64,000 nt of DNA from an uncultured Paracoccaceae bacterium (GCA_947494445.1 CANLVD010000002.1:310001-374000), one strand, 5' to 3'; shown: positions 18,415-28,616, counted from the first letter of the stretch. Numbers and translations: made by a program. Notes: generated by a model from the sequence alone, not told the origin.

Positions 18415-19581
18415 ATGTCTGCTGCCTTGCCTTCCCGCGACCTGCTTGCCCGGCTGGTCGGTTTCAACACAGTCTCGGATCGAAGCAACCTCGATCTGAT
18501 CGAATTTGTGGCCGACTACCTGAATGGCCTGGGCGTCTCTTCAACGATTGTGCCAGCCGAGGATCAACCCAAGGCCTCGCTCTATGCACAGATCGGACCG
18601 GATGTGGATGGCGGCGTAATCCTGTCAGGTCATACGGATGTGGTCCCGGTTGAAGGGCAGGACTGGGTGACCGATCCCTTTTTGATGACGGAACGTGACG
18701 GTAATCTCTACGGTCGCGGCACCTGTGACATGAAGGGCTTTGCCGCCTGTGTGCTGGCAGCCGTGCCCGACATGCTGGCAGCTGACCTGAAACGACCCAT
18801 CCAGATTGCCCTGACCTATGACGAAGAGATCGGCTGCATCGCAGCACCACCCCTGATCGAAGCGATGCGCCCGCTGCCGCGTGCATCAGCCGCCATCATC
18901 GGTGAGCCATCGATGATGAAGGTTGTCACCGGGCACAAGGGCATCGTGGAACTTGCCACCCATATTCGCGGCTATGAGGTGCATTCATCACTGATGCACA
19001 AAGGTGTTTCCGCCGTCATGGTTGCGGCCCGGTTGATCACATGGATCGAAGCACAGTCCGAGGCCAACCGCACAGCCGCACCTGCCCAGAGCGATCCTGA
19101 TGGTGCCTACGAGCCACCCTGGACCACGCTTCATGTGGGCGTCATTCACGGCGGCACGGCCCATAACATCACCGCACGGGACTGCACCTTCTCCATCGAC
19201 ATCCGCAACATGCCTGACGAGGGCCAGCGGGACTGGATCAATCGCTATGCTGCGTTTTGTGCCGAAGTTGAACGCGAGATACAGGCCATAAGCCCAAAGA
19301 CTTCGATCACGATTTCGGAAAGCGCCGTGGTGCCGGGATGCCGCGAAGAAAACGATGGTACGGCAGAAGCACTGGCGCGTCGTCTGACCGGTGACAACGC
19401 ACGCAACGTGGTATCTTACGCAACCGAGGCCGGGCAGTTTCAGGATGGCGGGTATTCCGCCGTGATTTGCGGTCCCGGCTCGATCGATCAGGCCCATCAG
19501 GCCAATGAGTTTGTATCGCTTGACCAATTATCCCAATGCGACCGGTTCTTACGCAAGCTGATTTCCCATCTCTCTGAGTGA
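18415..19581 (+). CDS. argE: Acetylornithine deacetylase
   Basis: M20-family metallohydrolase of 388 residues that removes acetate from N-acetylornithine in arginine synthesis. Visible metal-site motifs: LSGHTDVVPVEGQDW (His-x-Asp), LYGRGTCDMKGFAA, YDEEIGC (catalytic Glu), GEPSMMKVVTGHKG and a C-terminal histidine in DQAHQANEF. The ATG at 18415 has AAGGAA upstream; the frame extends 16 codons further without support. A second M20 gene follows 25 bases downstream. Roseobacter genomes often hold several ArgE-like paralogues, so a related N-acyl amino acid substrate remains possible. Confidence 0.88.
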   Translation: MSAALPSRDLLARLVGFNTVSDRSNLDLIEFVADYLNGLGVSSTIVPAEDQPKASLYAQIGPDVDGGVILSGHTDVVPVEGQDWVTDPFLMTERDGNLYGRGTCDMKGFAACVLAAVPDMLAADLKRPIQIALTYDEEIGCIAAPPLIEAMRPLPRASAAIIGEPSMMKVVTGHKGIVELATHIRGYEVHSSLMHKGVSAVMVAARLITWIEAQSEANRTAAPAQSDPDGAYEPPWTTLHVGVIHGGTAHNITARDCTFSIDIRNMPDEGQRDWINRYAAFCAEVEREIQAISPKTSITISESAVVPGCREENDGTAEALARRLTGDNARNVVSYATEAGQFQDGGYSAVICGPGSIDQAHQANEFVSLDQLSQCDRFLRKLISHLSE

Positions 19582-19606
19582 TTTTCACCCCAAGGATGCC
19601 CCACTG

Positions 19607-20782
19607 ATGCCTATTGTGAACAGATTTGCCGACCTGCACGACGAGATCACCGCCTGGCGACAGGACCTGCATGCTCATCCCGAGCTGCTGTTCGACACAC
19701 ACAGAACATCTGCCAGTGTGGCTGAAAAACTGCGGGCCTTTGGCTGCGATGACGTGGTTGAGGGGCTGGGGCGCACGGGTGTTGTCGGGGTTATCAAGGG
19801 CAAGGCTGCGACATCCGCCAAGGTGATCGGGCTGCGCGCGGACATGGATGCCCTGCCGATCATCGAGACGACAGGGCTAGACTATGCCTCGTCCGAGACA
19901 GGCAAGATGCATGCCTGCGGCCATGACGGCCATACTGCGATGCTGTTGGGCGCTGCCAAATACCTGTGCGAGACGCGGCGTTTCGACGGCACGGCCATCG
20001 TGATCTTCCAGCCCGCCGAAGAAGGCGGCGGCGGCGGACGCGAGATGTGTGAAGATGGCCTGATGGATCGTTTCGGCATTCAGGAGGTTTACGGCATGCA
20101 CAACATGCCCGGCCGCAAACTGGGCTCGTTCGCGATCAGGCCCGGTCCGGTCATGGCAGCGGCTGATCTGTTCACGATCCGTGTCGAAGGTATGGGCGGT
20201 CATGCCGCGCGCCCCAACACGACCATAGATACCACACTGGTGGCCGCACAGATCGTGATCGCGCTGCAATCCATCGCTTCGCGCACCGCTGATCCTCTGG
20301 ACGGATTTGTTCTGTCCGTCACCGGAATCCGCACGGAAAGCGACACGTTCAACGTGATCCCCCAACGCGCCACGATGAAGGGCACCGTGCGCACGCTGAA
20401 CCCAGCACTGCGCGATCAGGCCGAAGCCATGATGGAGCAGATCATCACCAACACAGCACTTGCCTACGGTGCCAAGGCGAGCCTTGACTATGTGCGCAAC
20501 TATCCGGTCACCGTGAACGCGCCCGCGCAGACCGCCTTTGCATTGGAAGTTGCAAACAATCTGGTCGATCCCTCAATGATCGAGCCGAACACCCCGCCCG
20601 TGATGGGGGCCGAGGATTTTTCCTTCATGCTGGAAGAACGCCCCGGCGCGATGATCTATATCGGCAATGGCGACAGCGCCAACCTGCACCATCCAGACTA
20701 TGATTTCGACGACAGCATCATTCCGCTGGGATGCTCCTATTGGTCGCGTCTGGTCGAATTGGCGATGCCGCTCAAGGTCTGA
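19607..20782 (+). CDS. M20 family amidohydrolase (HipO/aminoacylase-like)
   Basis: A 391-residue metallopeptidase-family amidohydrolase that cleaves an N-acyl or N-aryl amide of an amino acid. It begins with the characteristic WRQDLHAHPELLFDTHRT. Metal ligands appear in RADMDALPI, MHACGHDGHTAMLLGAA and FQPAEEGGGGGREM (catalytic Glu pair), with HNMPG and a C-terminal MGAEDFSFM. AAGGAT lies upstream of the ATG. Probably in one operon with argE. It overlaps the convergent sulfotransferase-like gene by 11 bases. Exact substrate unknown. Confidence 0.9.
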   Translation: MPIVNRFADLHDEITAWRQDLHAHPELLFDTHRTSASVAEKLRAFGCDDVVEGLGRTGVVGVIKGKAATSAKVIGLRADMDALPIIETTGLDYASSETGKMHACGHDGHTAMLLGAAKYLCETRRFDGTAIVIFQPAEEGGGGGREMCEDGLMDRFGIQEVYGMHNMPGRKLGSFAIRPGPVMAAADLFTIRVEGMGGHAARPNTTIDTTLVAAQIVIALQSIASRTADPLDGFVLSVTGIRTESDTFNVIPQRATMKGTVRTLNPALRDQAEAMMEQIITNTALAYGAKASLDYVRNYPVTVNAPAQTAFALEVANNLVDPSMIEPNTPPVMGAEDFSFMLEERPGAMIYIGNGDSANLHHPDYDFDDSIIPLGCSYWSRLVELAMPLKV

Positions 20783-21509
20783 GCCAGACCACCCCGTCCA
20801 GTGCCGCCACCTGCCTTTTCTGGTTGCACCAATGGTCCGACAACCGTTTGATGTCGTCTGGATACCAAGGGCTGTAGGGCGTATCAGCCACCCGCTCAGG
20901 CCCATCCAACCGGTCTCCTAGCTTTGCAGAGATCTTGGCAAAGGACTGGCGGCGGCGCTTTGGGCGACCGCTCAATTGCCAATCCAGAACATGACCGGTC
21001 ATGTCGGACAGGATGGAACCTGCCAGATGCTCCAGATCCGCATGATCCCAGATGCTCAATTCGGCCTTTGGAAACAAGGTACGCACCCGCCGCAGAAATC
21101 CTGCCCAGTCCGGTGGAGTTGTCAGAAACCGCGCGCGCATCTGCGCCTCTCCTCTGGGACCACCGTGGCGCAGATACTCCGCGTAGATAGAAGCTAGATA
21201 ATCAGGCGTGTTGCGCAGAGCAACAAACACCCTGTCAGGAGGTGTTTGAAGCCTTTGCAGACGCTCTTCCATCTGCGGGTACAAAGCCGCGGTCTTGATC
21301 ACATGGCGCGGCGTGCCGATCAGGTTTTCGTCCGACACGACCAGTTTTTTGCCCGGTACAGGGTGGTAACTCATGGTGTCCCGGCGACATTCCGGTGGTA
21401 ACTCCACCGCCACCCCCGTTGCGTCAAGCGTTTCACGCTGCGCCCGCATCCGGCTTTGCAGCCAGGACGTTGCGGTCTTGTGCACACCAAGATGCAGGGT
21501 CAGGGTCAT
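20772..21509 (-). CDS. Sulfotransferase-like P-loop protein
   Basis: A 245-residue protein whose N-terminus HLGVHKTATSWLQSRM matches the 5'-phosphosulfate-binding loop (GxxKTGTxxLQ) of sulfotransferase-like NTP/PAPS-binding folds. A second likely PAPS contact is ALRNTPDYLASIYAEYLRHGG near residues 105-125. No signal peptide. The ATG at 21509 places the loop at the N-terminus as usual; the open frame runs up to 21632 without support. The acceptor is unknown; cell-surface polysaccharide is common for relatives. It overlaps the convergent amidohydrolase gene by 11 bases. Confidence 0.6.
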   Translation of the reverse strand: MTLTLHLGVHKTATSWLQSRMRAQRETLDATGVAVELPPECRRDTMSYHPVPGKKLVVSDENLIGTPRHVIKTAALYPQMEERLQRLQTPPDRVFVALRNTPDYLASIYAEYLRHGGPRGEAQMRARFLTTPPDWAGFLRRVRTLFPKAELSIWDHADLEHLAGSILSDMTGHVLDWQLSGRPKRRRQSFAKISAKLGDRLDGPERVADTPYSPWYPDDIKRLSDHWCNQKRQVAALDGVVWLRP

Positions 21510-22013
21510 CTGTCCGACATGTCCGATCAGGCCGTTGCTCGACTGAAGGCACAGCCATTGCACAGGTCCATTTGTTTGACCAGTCTTTACGCTCCGCCCG
21601 GCCTCCGGGTATCCGTAAAGAAGGCCCAACACCTGAGGATTCGCTCAAGTAAGCTGTCCAACCCATCGGTATTTCGGTCAGGGCAGCAAACTCGGTTTCG
21701 AGAAACGCTCCCAGCTTAGAATTTTTTCCTTTTGTAGCTCGGTCACCTGTAACTTCTGGTCGGATCCGTGAAGGAAGGAGGATTTTTCCTGTGTTGTCAT
21801 AAGCTTATCACAAACGAGCCCCTCATTTCCTCCAATTTGCATGAAAAATGCCCTATGCATTCGAACAGGTCGCATGGGCGCAAAACTGCTTGTGCATTCA
21901 TCACGCGAAAAAGCGTGCAGAAAAAAGCGGCATTCTCGACTTTACAGCCTTTGCGAGGTTTGCCACCTTGCACGGCAGTAAAAAAAGAAACCGACCAACA
22001 GGGGTCATCAAAT
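21510..22013. other. Intergenic region upstream of polyamine-type transporter
   Basis: About 500 bp between divergent genes. It is A+T-richer than its surroundings, with runs of T and A around 21720-21800 and 21905-21995. No gene, riboswitch or recognised operator is visible. It presumably holds the promoters and a long leader for the transporter operon. Confidence 0.4.
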
Positions 22014-23105
22014 ATGGCAACATCCGCAACGGATGCATTTGTGGCGTTTGACCGCGTCCAGAAAAGTTACGATGGCGAAACGCTGGTCGTCAAAGATCTG
22101 AACCTCTTCATCGACAAGGGCGAGTTTCTGACAATGCTTGGCCCCTCGGGCTCGGGCAAGACCACTTGCCTTATGATGCTTGCAGGGTTCGAGACGGCGA
22201 CCCATGGCGATATTCTTCTCGACGGTCGGCCGATCAACAACATCCCGCCCCACAAGCGTGGCATCGGGATGGTTTTCCAGAACTACGCGCTGTTTCCCCA
22301 TATGACCGTGGCCGAAAATCTGGCTTTTCCGCTTGAAGTGCGCGGCATGGGCAAGGCGGACCGCGAGGCCAAGGTCAACAGGGCGCTGGACATGGTTCAA
22401 ATGGGTGAGTTTGGCAGCAGACGCCCTGCGCAGCTTTCAGGTGGCCAGCAGCAGCGTGTCGCTCTTGCCCGCGCTCTGGTGTTCGAGCCGGAACTGGTTC
22501 TTATGGACGAACCGCTTGGCGCGCTCGACAAGCAGTTGCGCGAGCACATGCAATACGAGATCAAGCACATTCACGAAAGGCTGGGCGTCACCGTGGTCTA
22601 CGTGACCCATGACCAGTCGGAAGCGCTGACCATGTCGGACCGGATTGCTGTCTTTGAGGATGGCCGCATTCAACAGCTTGCCCCACCTGCGGATCTGTAC
22701 GAGCGGCCCGACAACGCGTTTGTCGCCCAGTTCATCGGCGAGAACAACAAACTGACAGGAACAGTCGAAGCAATCGATGGGTCAACCGTCAGCGTTGGCT
22801 TTGCCGATGGTGAAAGCTGCAAGGCGCTGAGTGTGAACAACGGTCCTGTGGGCGGTCCGACCCTGCTGTCGATCCGACCCGAGCGGGTGCAGATTGGCGC
22901 GGAAGAGGGCCCCAACACAGTTGAGGCACAGGTTCTGGAACTGATCTACCTTGGCGATCACATTCGCTGCAGGATGCGGGTCCACGGCAATGATGACTTC
23001 ATCGTCAAGGTTCCGAACTCGGCCGGTCACGAGCATCTGCGAGTTGGAGAAACCACCCGTGTTGCCTGGAAAATCGAAGACTGTCGCGCATTGGATGCCG
23101 CTTGA
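22014..23105 (+). CDS. Polyamine-type ABC transporter ATP-binding protein (PotA-like)
   Basis: A 363-residue ATPase. Walker [11 protein letters not shown]-loop [20 protein letters not shown], signature LSGGQQQR, Walker [13 protein letters not shown], switch [15 protein letters not shown], then a C-terminal TOBE domain ([11 protein letters not shown]). The [15 protein letters not shown] region is typical of the spermidine/putrescine and opine import branch. The open frame reaches 21768, but only the ATG at 22014 has both an AGGGGT ribosome site and the canonical N-terminus. First gene of a four-gene operon with binding protein and two permeases. Actual substrate not certain. Confidence 0.9.
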   Translation: MATSATDAFVAFDRVQKSYDGETLVVKDLNLFIDKGEFLTMLGPSGSGKTTCLMMLAGFETATHGDILLDGRPINNIPPHKRGIGMVFQNYALFPHMTVAENLAFPLEVRGMGKADREAKVNRALDMVQMGEFGSRRPAQLSGGQQQRVALARALVFEPELVLMDEPLGALDKQLREHMQYEIKHIHERLGVTVVYVTHDQSEALTMSDRIAVFEDGRIQQLAPPADLYERPDNAFVAQFIGENNKLTGTVEAIDGSTVSVGFADGESCKALSVNNGPVGGPTLLSIRPERVQIGAEEGPNTVEAQVLELIYLGDHIRCRMRVHGNDDFIVKVPNSAGHEHLRVGETTRVAWKIEDCRALDAA

Positions 23106-23203
23106 GACAGCAGCCGTGAGGGTGATGAGAAACCTTCGATCCCAATGCCCATTCAGGGATTGAAGGACAACAGAGACCAATGGGTATCAACAAGGAGAGA
23201 GAC

Positions 23204-24280
23204 ATGAAACTTTCGCATGTTATGCTGGGCGCTGCGAGCGCTCTTGCAATCAGCACTGCGGTCTATGCCGAGGACAAAATCACTGTCGTCAGCTGGGGCG
23301 GCGCTTACACCAAAAGTCAGGTAGAGGCTTACCACAAGCCATGGATCGCAAAGACCGGCAACCAGATCGTGTCGGAGGACTACAATGGTGGTCTGGCCGA
23401 GATCAAAGCGCAGGTTGAAGCTGGCAATGTGACCTGGGACATCGTGGACGTCGAGTATTCCGACGCGATCCGCGGCTGTGACGAAGGCCTGCTTGAAGAA
23501 ATCGATCCTTCGATCCTTCCAGCTGGTGCCGACGGCACGCCCGCAATGGACGACTTCATCGAAGGCGCTGTCACCGATTGTGCGGTATCCAACATCGTCT
23601 GGTCGACCATCTTTGCCTATGACACAACCAAAGTGTCCGGCGTTGAGGGCATCTCGGACTTCTTTGACCTCGACAAGTTCCCCGGCAAGCGCGGCATCCG
23701 CAAGAACCCGAAAGCCAACCTTGAAATGGCTCTGATGGCTGACGGCGTTCCTGCTGCAGAAGTCTATGACATGCTGGAAACGGATGAAGGCGTTGACCGC
23801 GCATTTGCCAAACTCGACACCATCAAGGACAGCGTTGTCTGGTGGGAAGCAGGCGCACAGCCTCCACAGCTTCTGGCTGATGGTGAAGTTCTGATGACCA
23901 CTGCCTACAATGGCCGGATCTTTAACGCCGCTGCAGGCGAAGGTCAGCCGTTTGAAGTCAACTGGGACGGTCAGATCCTTGACTTCGATCTCTGGGTCAT
24001 CCCCAAAGGTTCGCCCAACAAAGAAGCCGCCATGGACTTCCTGACCTTCTCGACAGAGACAGAGCAGCTGGCAGCACAGGCGTCCTGGATCGCTTATGGT
24101 CCTGCGCGCAAGTCTTCGGGTGCGCTGGTTGGCCTCTACAATGATGGCAAGACCGAAATGGCACCTCACATGCCAACAGCGGCTGACAACCTGGGCAATG
24201 CTCTGGTCAACAACTTCGAGTTCTGGGCCGACAACCAGGACGAGCTGAACGAGCGCTTCGCCGCTTGGCTGGCTCAATAA
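23204..24280 (+). CDS. Polyamine-type ABC transporter substrate-binding protein (PotD-like)
   Basis: Periplasmic binding protein of 358 residues. It has a signal peptide MKLSHVMLGAASALAISTA ending near VYA, then DKITVVSWGGAYTKSQVEAY, which matches the PotD/PotF and opine-binding group. Other family stretches: WDIVDVEYSDAIRGCDEGLLEEID and WVIPKGSPNKEAAMDFLTF. The ATG at 23204 follows AGGAGAGA. It lies 98 bases after the ATPase gene and is followed by a strong hairpin before the first permease, an arrangement that often raises binding-protein yield. Ligand unknown. Confidence 0.9.
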   Translation: MKLSHVMLGAASALAISTAVYAEDKITVVSWGGAYTKSQVEAYHKPWIAKTGNQIVSEDYNGGLAEIKAQVEAGNVTWDIVDVEYSDAIRGCDEGLLEEIDPSILPAGADGTPAMDDFIEGAVTDCAVSNIVWSTIFAYDTTKVSGVEGISDFFDLDKFPGKRGIRKNPKANLEMALMADGVPAAEVYDMLETDEGVDRAFAKLDTIKDSVVWWEAGAQPPQLLADGEVLMTTAYNGRIFNAAAGEGQPFEVNWDGQILDFDLWVIPKGSPNKEAAMDFLTFSTETEQLAAQASWIAYGPARKSSGALVGLYNDGKTEMAPHMPTAADNLGNALVNNFEFWADNQDELNERFAAWLAQ

Positions 24281-24292
24281 TCTGACAAGAAC

Positions 24293-24334
24293 CCGGGAAG
24301 GGGCGCTGCCCCCTCCCGGACCCACCCCCGGGGG
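24293..24334 (+). other. Intercistronic hairpins after the binding-protein gene
   Basis: CCGGGA-a-GGGGC pairs with GCCCC-c-TCCCGG around a 3-base loop (24293-24319), and CCCCCGGGGG (24325-24334) follows. There is no T-run. This is likely an RNA-stabilising or partial-termination element between the binding-protein and permease cistrons. Confidence 0.6.
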
Positions 24335-24360
24335 CCAGTCCCCGACAGGAGCAGATACCC

Positions 24361-25623
24361 ATGGCCGATATGACAGCACTTGACAGCGGAGTGATGATGG
24401 CGGCTGATGGCACGCCTTTGAAAAAGAAGCTCAAGCAAGCCCTTTTTCTGAGCCGTGTGCGGGCTTTCGCACTGGTTGCCCCATTGCTGCTGTTCATTCT
24501 CGCCAGCTTCATCGTACCGATTGTCATGCTGTTGTGGCAAGGCGTGCACAATGACACCTACACCAAGAACATGCCGCTGAGCGCAAAGGCGCTTTACGAA
24601 TGGGATGGCCAATCAGACCCCACCGAAAGCATGGCTGAAGCCCTGGTTGCCGATCTTGTGGTGGCCCGGGACAACAAGACAATCGGGCGTGTCGCGACCC
24701 GTGTGAACCGGGAATATTCCGGTACACGCTCGCTGTTCACGAAATCCGCCAGATCCGCTGCCAAGATGGAAGCCCCCTTCCTTGAAGCGCTGATCGACAA
24801 GGACAAGGATTGGGCCGATATCGAGGTTTGGAAAGCGATGAAAATCGCCTCCAAATCCTATACGCCTGCCTTCTATGCCGCCGCCGTCGACATGACCTAC
24901 AACGCCGATGGCAGCTTCGAACGCGTCGAGGAGCAGGGCCGCATCTACGTCAAACTCTTCTTGCGAACCTTCATGGTTTCGCTGGTCGTGACACTTGCCT
25001 GTTTCGTGCTCGGCTTCCCGGTCGCATACCTGCTGTCCACTCTGCCAATGCGGACTTCAAACCTGCTGATGATCCTTGTGTTGCTGCCTTTCTGGACCTC
25101 ACTTCTGGTGCGCACAACGGCCTGGATCGCGATGCTGCAAAGTCAGGGGATACTGAACAACATCTTCGTGGCGGTCGGCATCACCTCCGATGATGCGCGC
25201 TTCTCACTGATTTACAACATGACCGGCACGCTGATCGCGATGACCCATATCCTGCTGCCTTTCATGATCCTGCCGCTCTATTCGGTCATGCGGGGTATTT
25301 CGCCCTCTTACGTGCGGGCTGCAAAATCGCTGGGCGCGACAAACTGGACAGCGTTCTGGCGGGTCTATTTCCCGGCCACCATTCCAGGCATCGGCGCGGG
25401 CGCCCTGCTCGTCTTCATCCTGTCCATCGGCTACTACATCACACCGGCCCTGGTGGGCGGACAGAACGGCACGCTGATCTCGAACTTTATCGCGGATCAC
25501 ATGCAGAAAACTCTCAACTGGTCTTTGGCTGCGGCCCTTGGCGGACTGCTTCTTGCAAGCGTCCTGATCCTTTACTGGATCTATGACAAGGTCGTTGGCA
25601 TCGACAACATGAAACTGGGCTGA
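24361..25623 (+). CDS. Polyamine-type ABC transporter permease (PotB-like)
   Basis: A 420-residue inner-membrane permease. Helix 1 is near residues 38-60 (LVAPLLLFILASFIVPIVML). A long, mostly polar loop of about 140 residues follows, absent in short PotB proteins. The BPD_transp_1 core begins around residue 200. The EAA loop is SPSYVRAAKSLGATNWTAFWRVYFP. The large loop probably sits in the periplasm near the binding protein. GGAG lies upstream of the ATG, and the second permease starts 4 bases after the stop. Confidence 0.9.
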   Translation: MADMTALDSGVMMAADGTPLKKKLKQALFLSRVRAFALVAPLLLFILASFIVPIVMLLWQGVHNDTYTKNMPLSAKALYEWDGQSDPTESMAEALVADLVVARDNKTIGRVATRVNREYSGTRSLFTKSARSAAKMEAPFLEALIDKDKDWADIEVWKAMKIASKSYTPAFYAAAVDMTYNADGSFERVEEQGRIYVKLFLRTFMVSLVVTLACFVLGFPVAYLLSTLPMRTSNLLMILVLLPFWTSLLVRTTAWIAMLQSQGILNNIFVAVGITSDDARFSLIYNMTGTLIAMTHILLPFMILPLYSVMRGISPSYVRAAKSLGATNWTAFWRVYFPATIPGIGAGALLVFILSIGYYITPALVGGQNGTLISNFIADHMQKTLNWSLAAALGGLLLASVLILYWIYDKVVGIDNMKLG

Positions 25624-25627
25624 TCAC

Positions 25628-26533
25628 ATGGCACTTCCCATCTATGCATCGACCGGCGAGCGGATCTGGTACTACACCTTCCGCGTGATCTGCGCCCTGA
25701 TCTTCATCTTTCTGATCACCCCGATCCTGATCATCATCCCGCTGAGCTTCAACGCCCAGCCCTATTTCTCGATCACCGAAGGAATGCTGCGGCTGGACCC
25801 TGAGGCCTATTCCCTGCGCTGGTACGCGGACATCTTCCGAAATGGCATGGCAGCCCCGGATGCGACCGAAGGCTGGTGGGCCGACATGTGGGCCAATGCG
25901 CAATGGGTGCGCGCGATGAAGAACTCCTTTGTCATCGGGTTCTTTGCGACGCTTCTGGCAACCGGGTTTGGCACGCTGGCCGCCATCGGCCTCAGCCGGT
26001 CCGAGATGCCCTATCGCGGTCTGATCATGTCGATCCTGATCTCGCCCATGATTGTACCGCTGGTGATCACCGCAGCTGGCATGTTCTACTTCTACAGCCA
26101 GATTGGCCTCAGCCAGACCAAGTTCGGCGTGATCCTTGCCCACGCGGCCCTTGGCACACCTTTCGTGATCATCACCGTGACGGCCACTCTGGTTGGCTTT
26201 GACAAAAGCCTTGTGCGGGCCGCAGCCTCCATGGGGGCTGATCCGGTGCGGACGTTCTTCAAGATCCAGATGCCGCTGATCCTGCCAGGTGTGATCTCTG
26301 GCGGTCTCTTTGCTTTCATCACCTCGTTTGATGAGGTGGTGGCCGTGCTGTTCCTTGCATCGCCTGAGGATCGGACGATCCCGCGGCAGATGTTCTCGGG
26401 CATTCGTGAGCAGATCAGCCCGACAATTCTGGCGGTCGCAACGATATTGGTGATCATCTCCATTGGCCTTCTGACCATGGTTGAAATCCTGCGCAGACGC
26501 TCAGAGCGGATGCGCGGGCTGACACCGAGCTAA
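25628..26533 (+). CDS. Polyamine-type ABC transporter permease (PotC-like)
   Basis: A 301-residue permease with about six membrane helices. The core begins NSFVIGFFATLLATGFGTLAAIGL, and the EAA loop is LVRAAASMGADPVRTFFKIQMP, the contact for the ATPase. VISGGLFAFITSFDEVVAVLFL is typical of PotC. It starts 4 bases after the PotB-like gene and ends 10 bases before the HyuA-like gene, so that enzyme is probably co-transcribed with the transporter. Confidence 0.92.
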   Translation: MALPIYASTGERIWYYTFRVICALIFIFLITPILIIIPLSFNAQPYFSITEGMLRLDPEAYSLRWYADIFRNGMAAPDATEGWWADMWANAQWVRAMKNSFVIGFFATLLATGFGTLAAIGLSRSEMPYRGLIMSILISPMIVPLVITAAGMFYFYSQIGLSQTKFGVILAHAALGTPFVIITVTATLVGFDKSLVRAAASMGADPVRTFFKIQMPLILPGVISGGLFAFITSFDEVVAVLFLASPEDRTIPRQMFSGIREQISPTILAVATILVIISIGLLTMVEILRRRSERMRGLTPS

Positions 26534-26543
26534 GTCCTCTAAC

Positions 26544-28550
26544 ATGGCCCTGATGCTGGGCATCGACACCGGTGGCACGTTCACCGATGCGGTGATTTAT
26601 GATGATGCCGCAAAGAATCCGGTGCTGGCCAAGGCCAAATCCCTGACCACGCGCCATGACCTTTCGATCGGGATCGGACTGGCTGCGCGTGCCGCCTTGG
26701 AGGGCAGCAAGGCAAAGCCCGAGGACATCGCGATGGTCTCGGTATCGACCACGCTGGCCACCAACGCACTTGTTGAGGGTCAGGGCGGTCGGGCAGCCTT
26801 GATCTTCATAGGCTTCGATCCCGGTGATCTGGGGCGTGGCGGGCTGGCTGCCGCACTTGGCGACGATCCCGTCGCCAGCATCACGGGCGGGCATGATCCG
26901 TCTGGACATCAGGCAAAACCGCTGGACACAACAGCACTCAGTGATGCCATCAACGCGCTTGGCCCCGGTGTCGAGGCCTTCGCCGTGGTCGCCCGGTTCG
27001 GCAGCAGAAATCCGGCACATGAAATCGCCGCGCGCGATCTGATCCTGTCGCGCAGCAGCGCGCCGGTCACTTGCGGTCATGAGTTGTCGGCACGCCTGAA
27101 CGGGCCGAAACGCGCGCTCACCTGCCTGTTGAACGCACGGCTTGTCGGCATGATCTCGGACCTTATCACGGCCACAACCCAGGTGATGCAGGAGGCTGGA
27201 CTTGGTCATGCCCCGCTGATGCTGGTGCGCGGCGATGGTGCCCTGGTCTCAGCTGAATTTGCCCGCACGCGTCCGATTGAGACGATCCTGTCAGGGCCTG
27301 CCGCCAGTCTGGTCGGCGCACGCGCACTTACGGGAGCGGACCACGCCCTTGTCTCGGACATCGGCGGGACAACGACCGACATTGCCCTGCTCAGAAATGG
27401 TCAACCGCAGCTGAGCCCAACCGGCGCCACTGTTGGTGGTTTCGAGACGATGGTCGAGGCGGTCGATATGGCGACCCATGGTCTGGGTGGTGACAGCGAG
27501 GTGACGGTTCTCGACAGCGGCTTGACCGGGGGTGTGACCCTTGGGCCGCGCCGGGCCATCCCGCTTTGCCTGCTTGCTCATGACCATGGCGCGCTGGTCC
27601 TTGATCACCTGAGCAGGCAAGCCAGCCGCGCAACAGCTTCGGATCTTGATGCACGCTTTGCGATGCGCAACCCTTCTGCGCGAACCGATGGCCTGGGGAG
27701 TGCCGAGGAAAAACTGCTGTCGCGTGTCACAGACGCCCCTGAGTTGCTTGAGACCCTGTTGAACACCCGCGCCGATCGCGCAGCGCTCACCCGTCTGGTG
27801 GCGCGTGGGATCCTGCGCCTGTCAACCTTCACACCGACCGATGCCGCCCATATCCTGAACATACAGTCCGGATGGTCACAGGACGCAGCCCGTCTTGGAG
27901 CATCGCTTTTGGCACGACGCCGGGCAGGAAGCGGCATGGTGATCTCCGAGACGGCGGAGGGGTTTGCAGAAATGACCTTGCGCACCCTGCGCGACCGGTC
28001 TGTCGAGATGCTGCTGACAACGGCGCTCAAAGAGGACGGTCTGGATCAGGTAAACCCGGCAAATGACCCGCTTCTGCTCGCAGCACTGAACCGCAGGACG
28101 CAGTGTCTGGACATCCAGATCAACCTGTCCTTGCCCGTCATCGGACTGGGGGCGTCAGCCCCAGCGTATTACCCGGAAATCGCCGATCGGCTGGGCACCC
28201 GGGCCTTGATCCCCGACCATGCCGATGTTGCCAATGCTGTTGGTGCGGTTGCGGGTCAGATCAGCATGCGCCAGAGCATCTCGGTGATTGAAACAGACGG
28301 CGGCGGGTTCAGCGCACTCATGCCGTCAGGCCCCGAGACCTTCTCAAGCCTTGATGCCGCAAAAGCCGCAATGACCCGCATTGCCACTGAACTGGCCCAT
28401 GGACAGGCCCTCGCTGCAGGTGCCGAAGCACCGCAGATCCGCATCTCCTACACAGCCAAAACCGCAACGATAGAGGGTCAGGTCAAGATTGTTGAAGGTG
28501 AGATCGAGGCGATTGCCACCGGCCGCCCCGGACTTAAACGTCCGGACTGA
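26544..28550 (+). CDS. Hydantoinase/oxoprolinase family protein (HyuA-like)
   Basis: A 668-residue protein of the HyuA/N-methylhydantoinase A group, ATP-dependent enzymes that open cyclic amides such as hydantoin or 5-oxoproline. The N-terminal domain starts MALMLGIDTGGTFTDAVIYDD with ATNALVEGQG further on. The main domain has the phosphate-binding VSDIGGTTTDIALL and GGFETMVEAVDMATHGLGGDSEV. The usual HyuB partner is not adjacent. It directly follows the PotC-like permease, which suggests its substrate enters through that transporter (inference). Confidence 0.88.
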   Translation: MALMLGIDTGGTFTDAVIYDDAAKNPVLAKAKSLTTRHDLSIGIGLAARAALEGSKAKPEDIAMVSVSTTLATNALVEGQGGRAALIFIGFDPGDLGRGGLAAALGDDPVASITGGHDPSGHQAKPLDTTALSDAINALGPGVEAFAVVARFGSRNPAHEIAARDLILSRSSAPVTCGHELSARLNGPKRALTCLLNARLVGMISDLITATTQVMQEAGLGHAPLMLVRGDGALVSAEFARTRPIETILSGPAASLVGARALTGADHALVSDIGGTTTDIALLRNGQPQLSPTGATVGGFETMVEAVDMATHGLGGDSEVTVLDSGLTGGVTLGPRRAIPLCLLAHDHGALVLDHLSRQASRATASDLDARFAMRNPSARTDGLGSAEEKLLSRVTDAPELLETLLNTRADRAALTRLVARGILRLSTFTPTDAAHILNIQSGWSQDAARLGASLLARRRAGSGMVISETAEGFAEMTLRTLRDRSVEMLLTTALKEDGLDQVNPANDPLLLAALNRRTQCLDIQINLSLPVIGLGASAPAYYPEIADRLGTRALIPDHADVANAVGAVAGQISMRQSISVIETDGGGFSALMPSGPETFSSLDAAKAAMTRIATELAHGQALAAGAEAPQIRISYTAKTATIEGQVKIVEGEIEAIATGRPGLKRPD

Positions 28551-28616
28551 TTGCGAAACCGGGCCAGACGCCCTACTTGCTATGCAGCGACTGACCCGAA
28601 TTGAAGGCCACCAACC

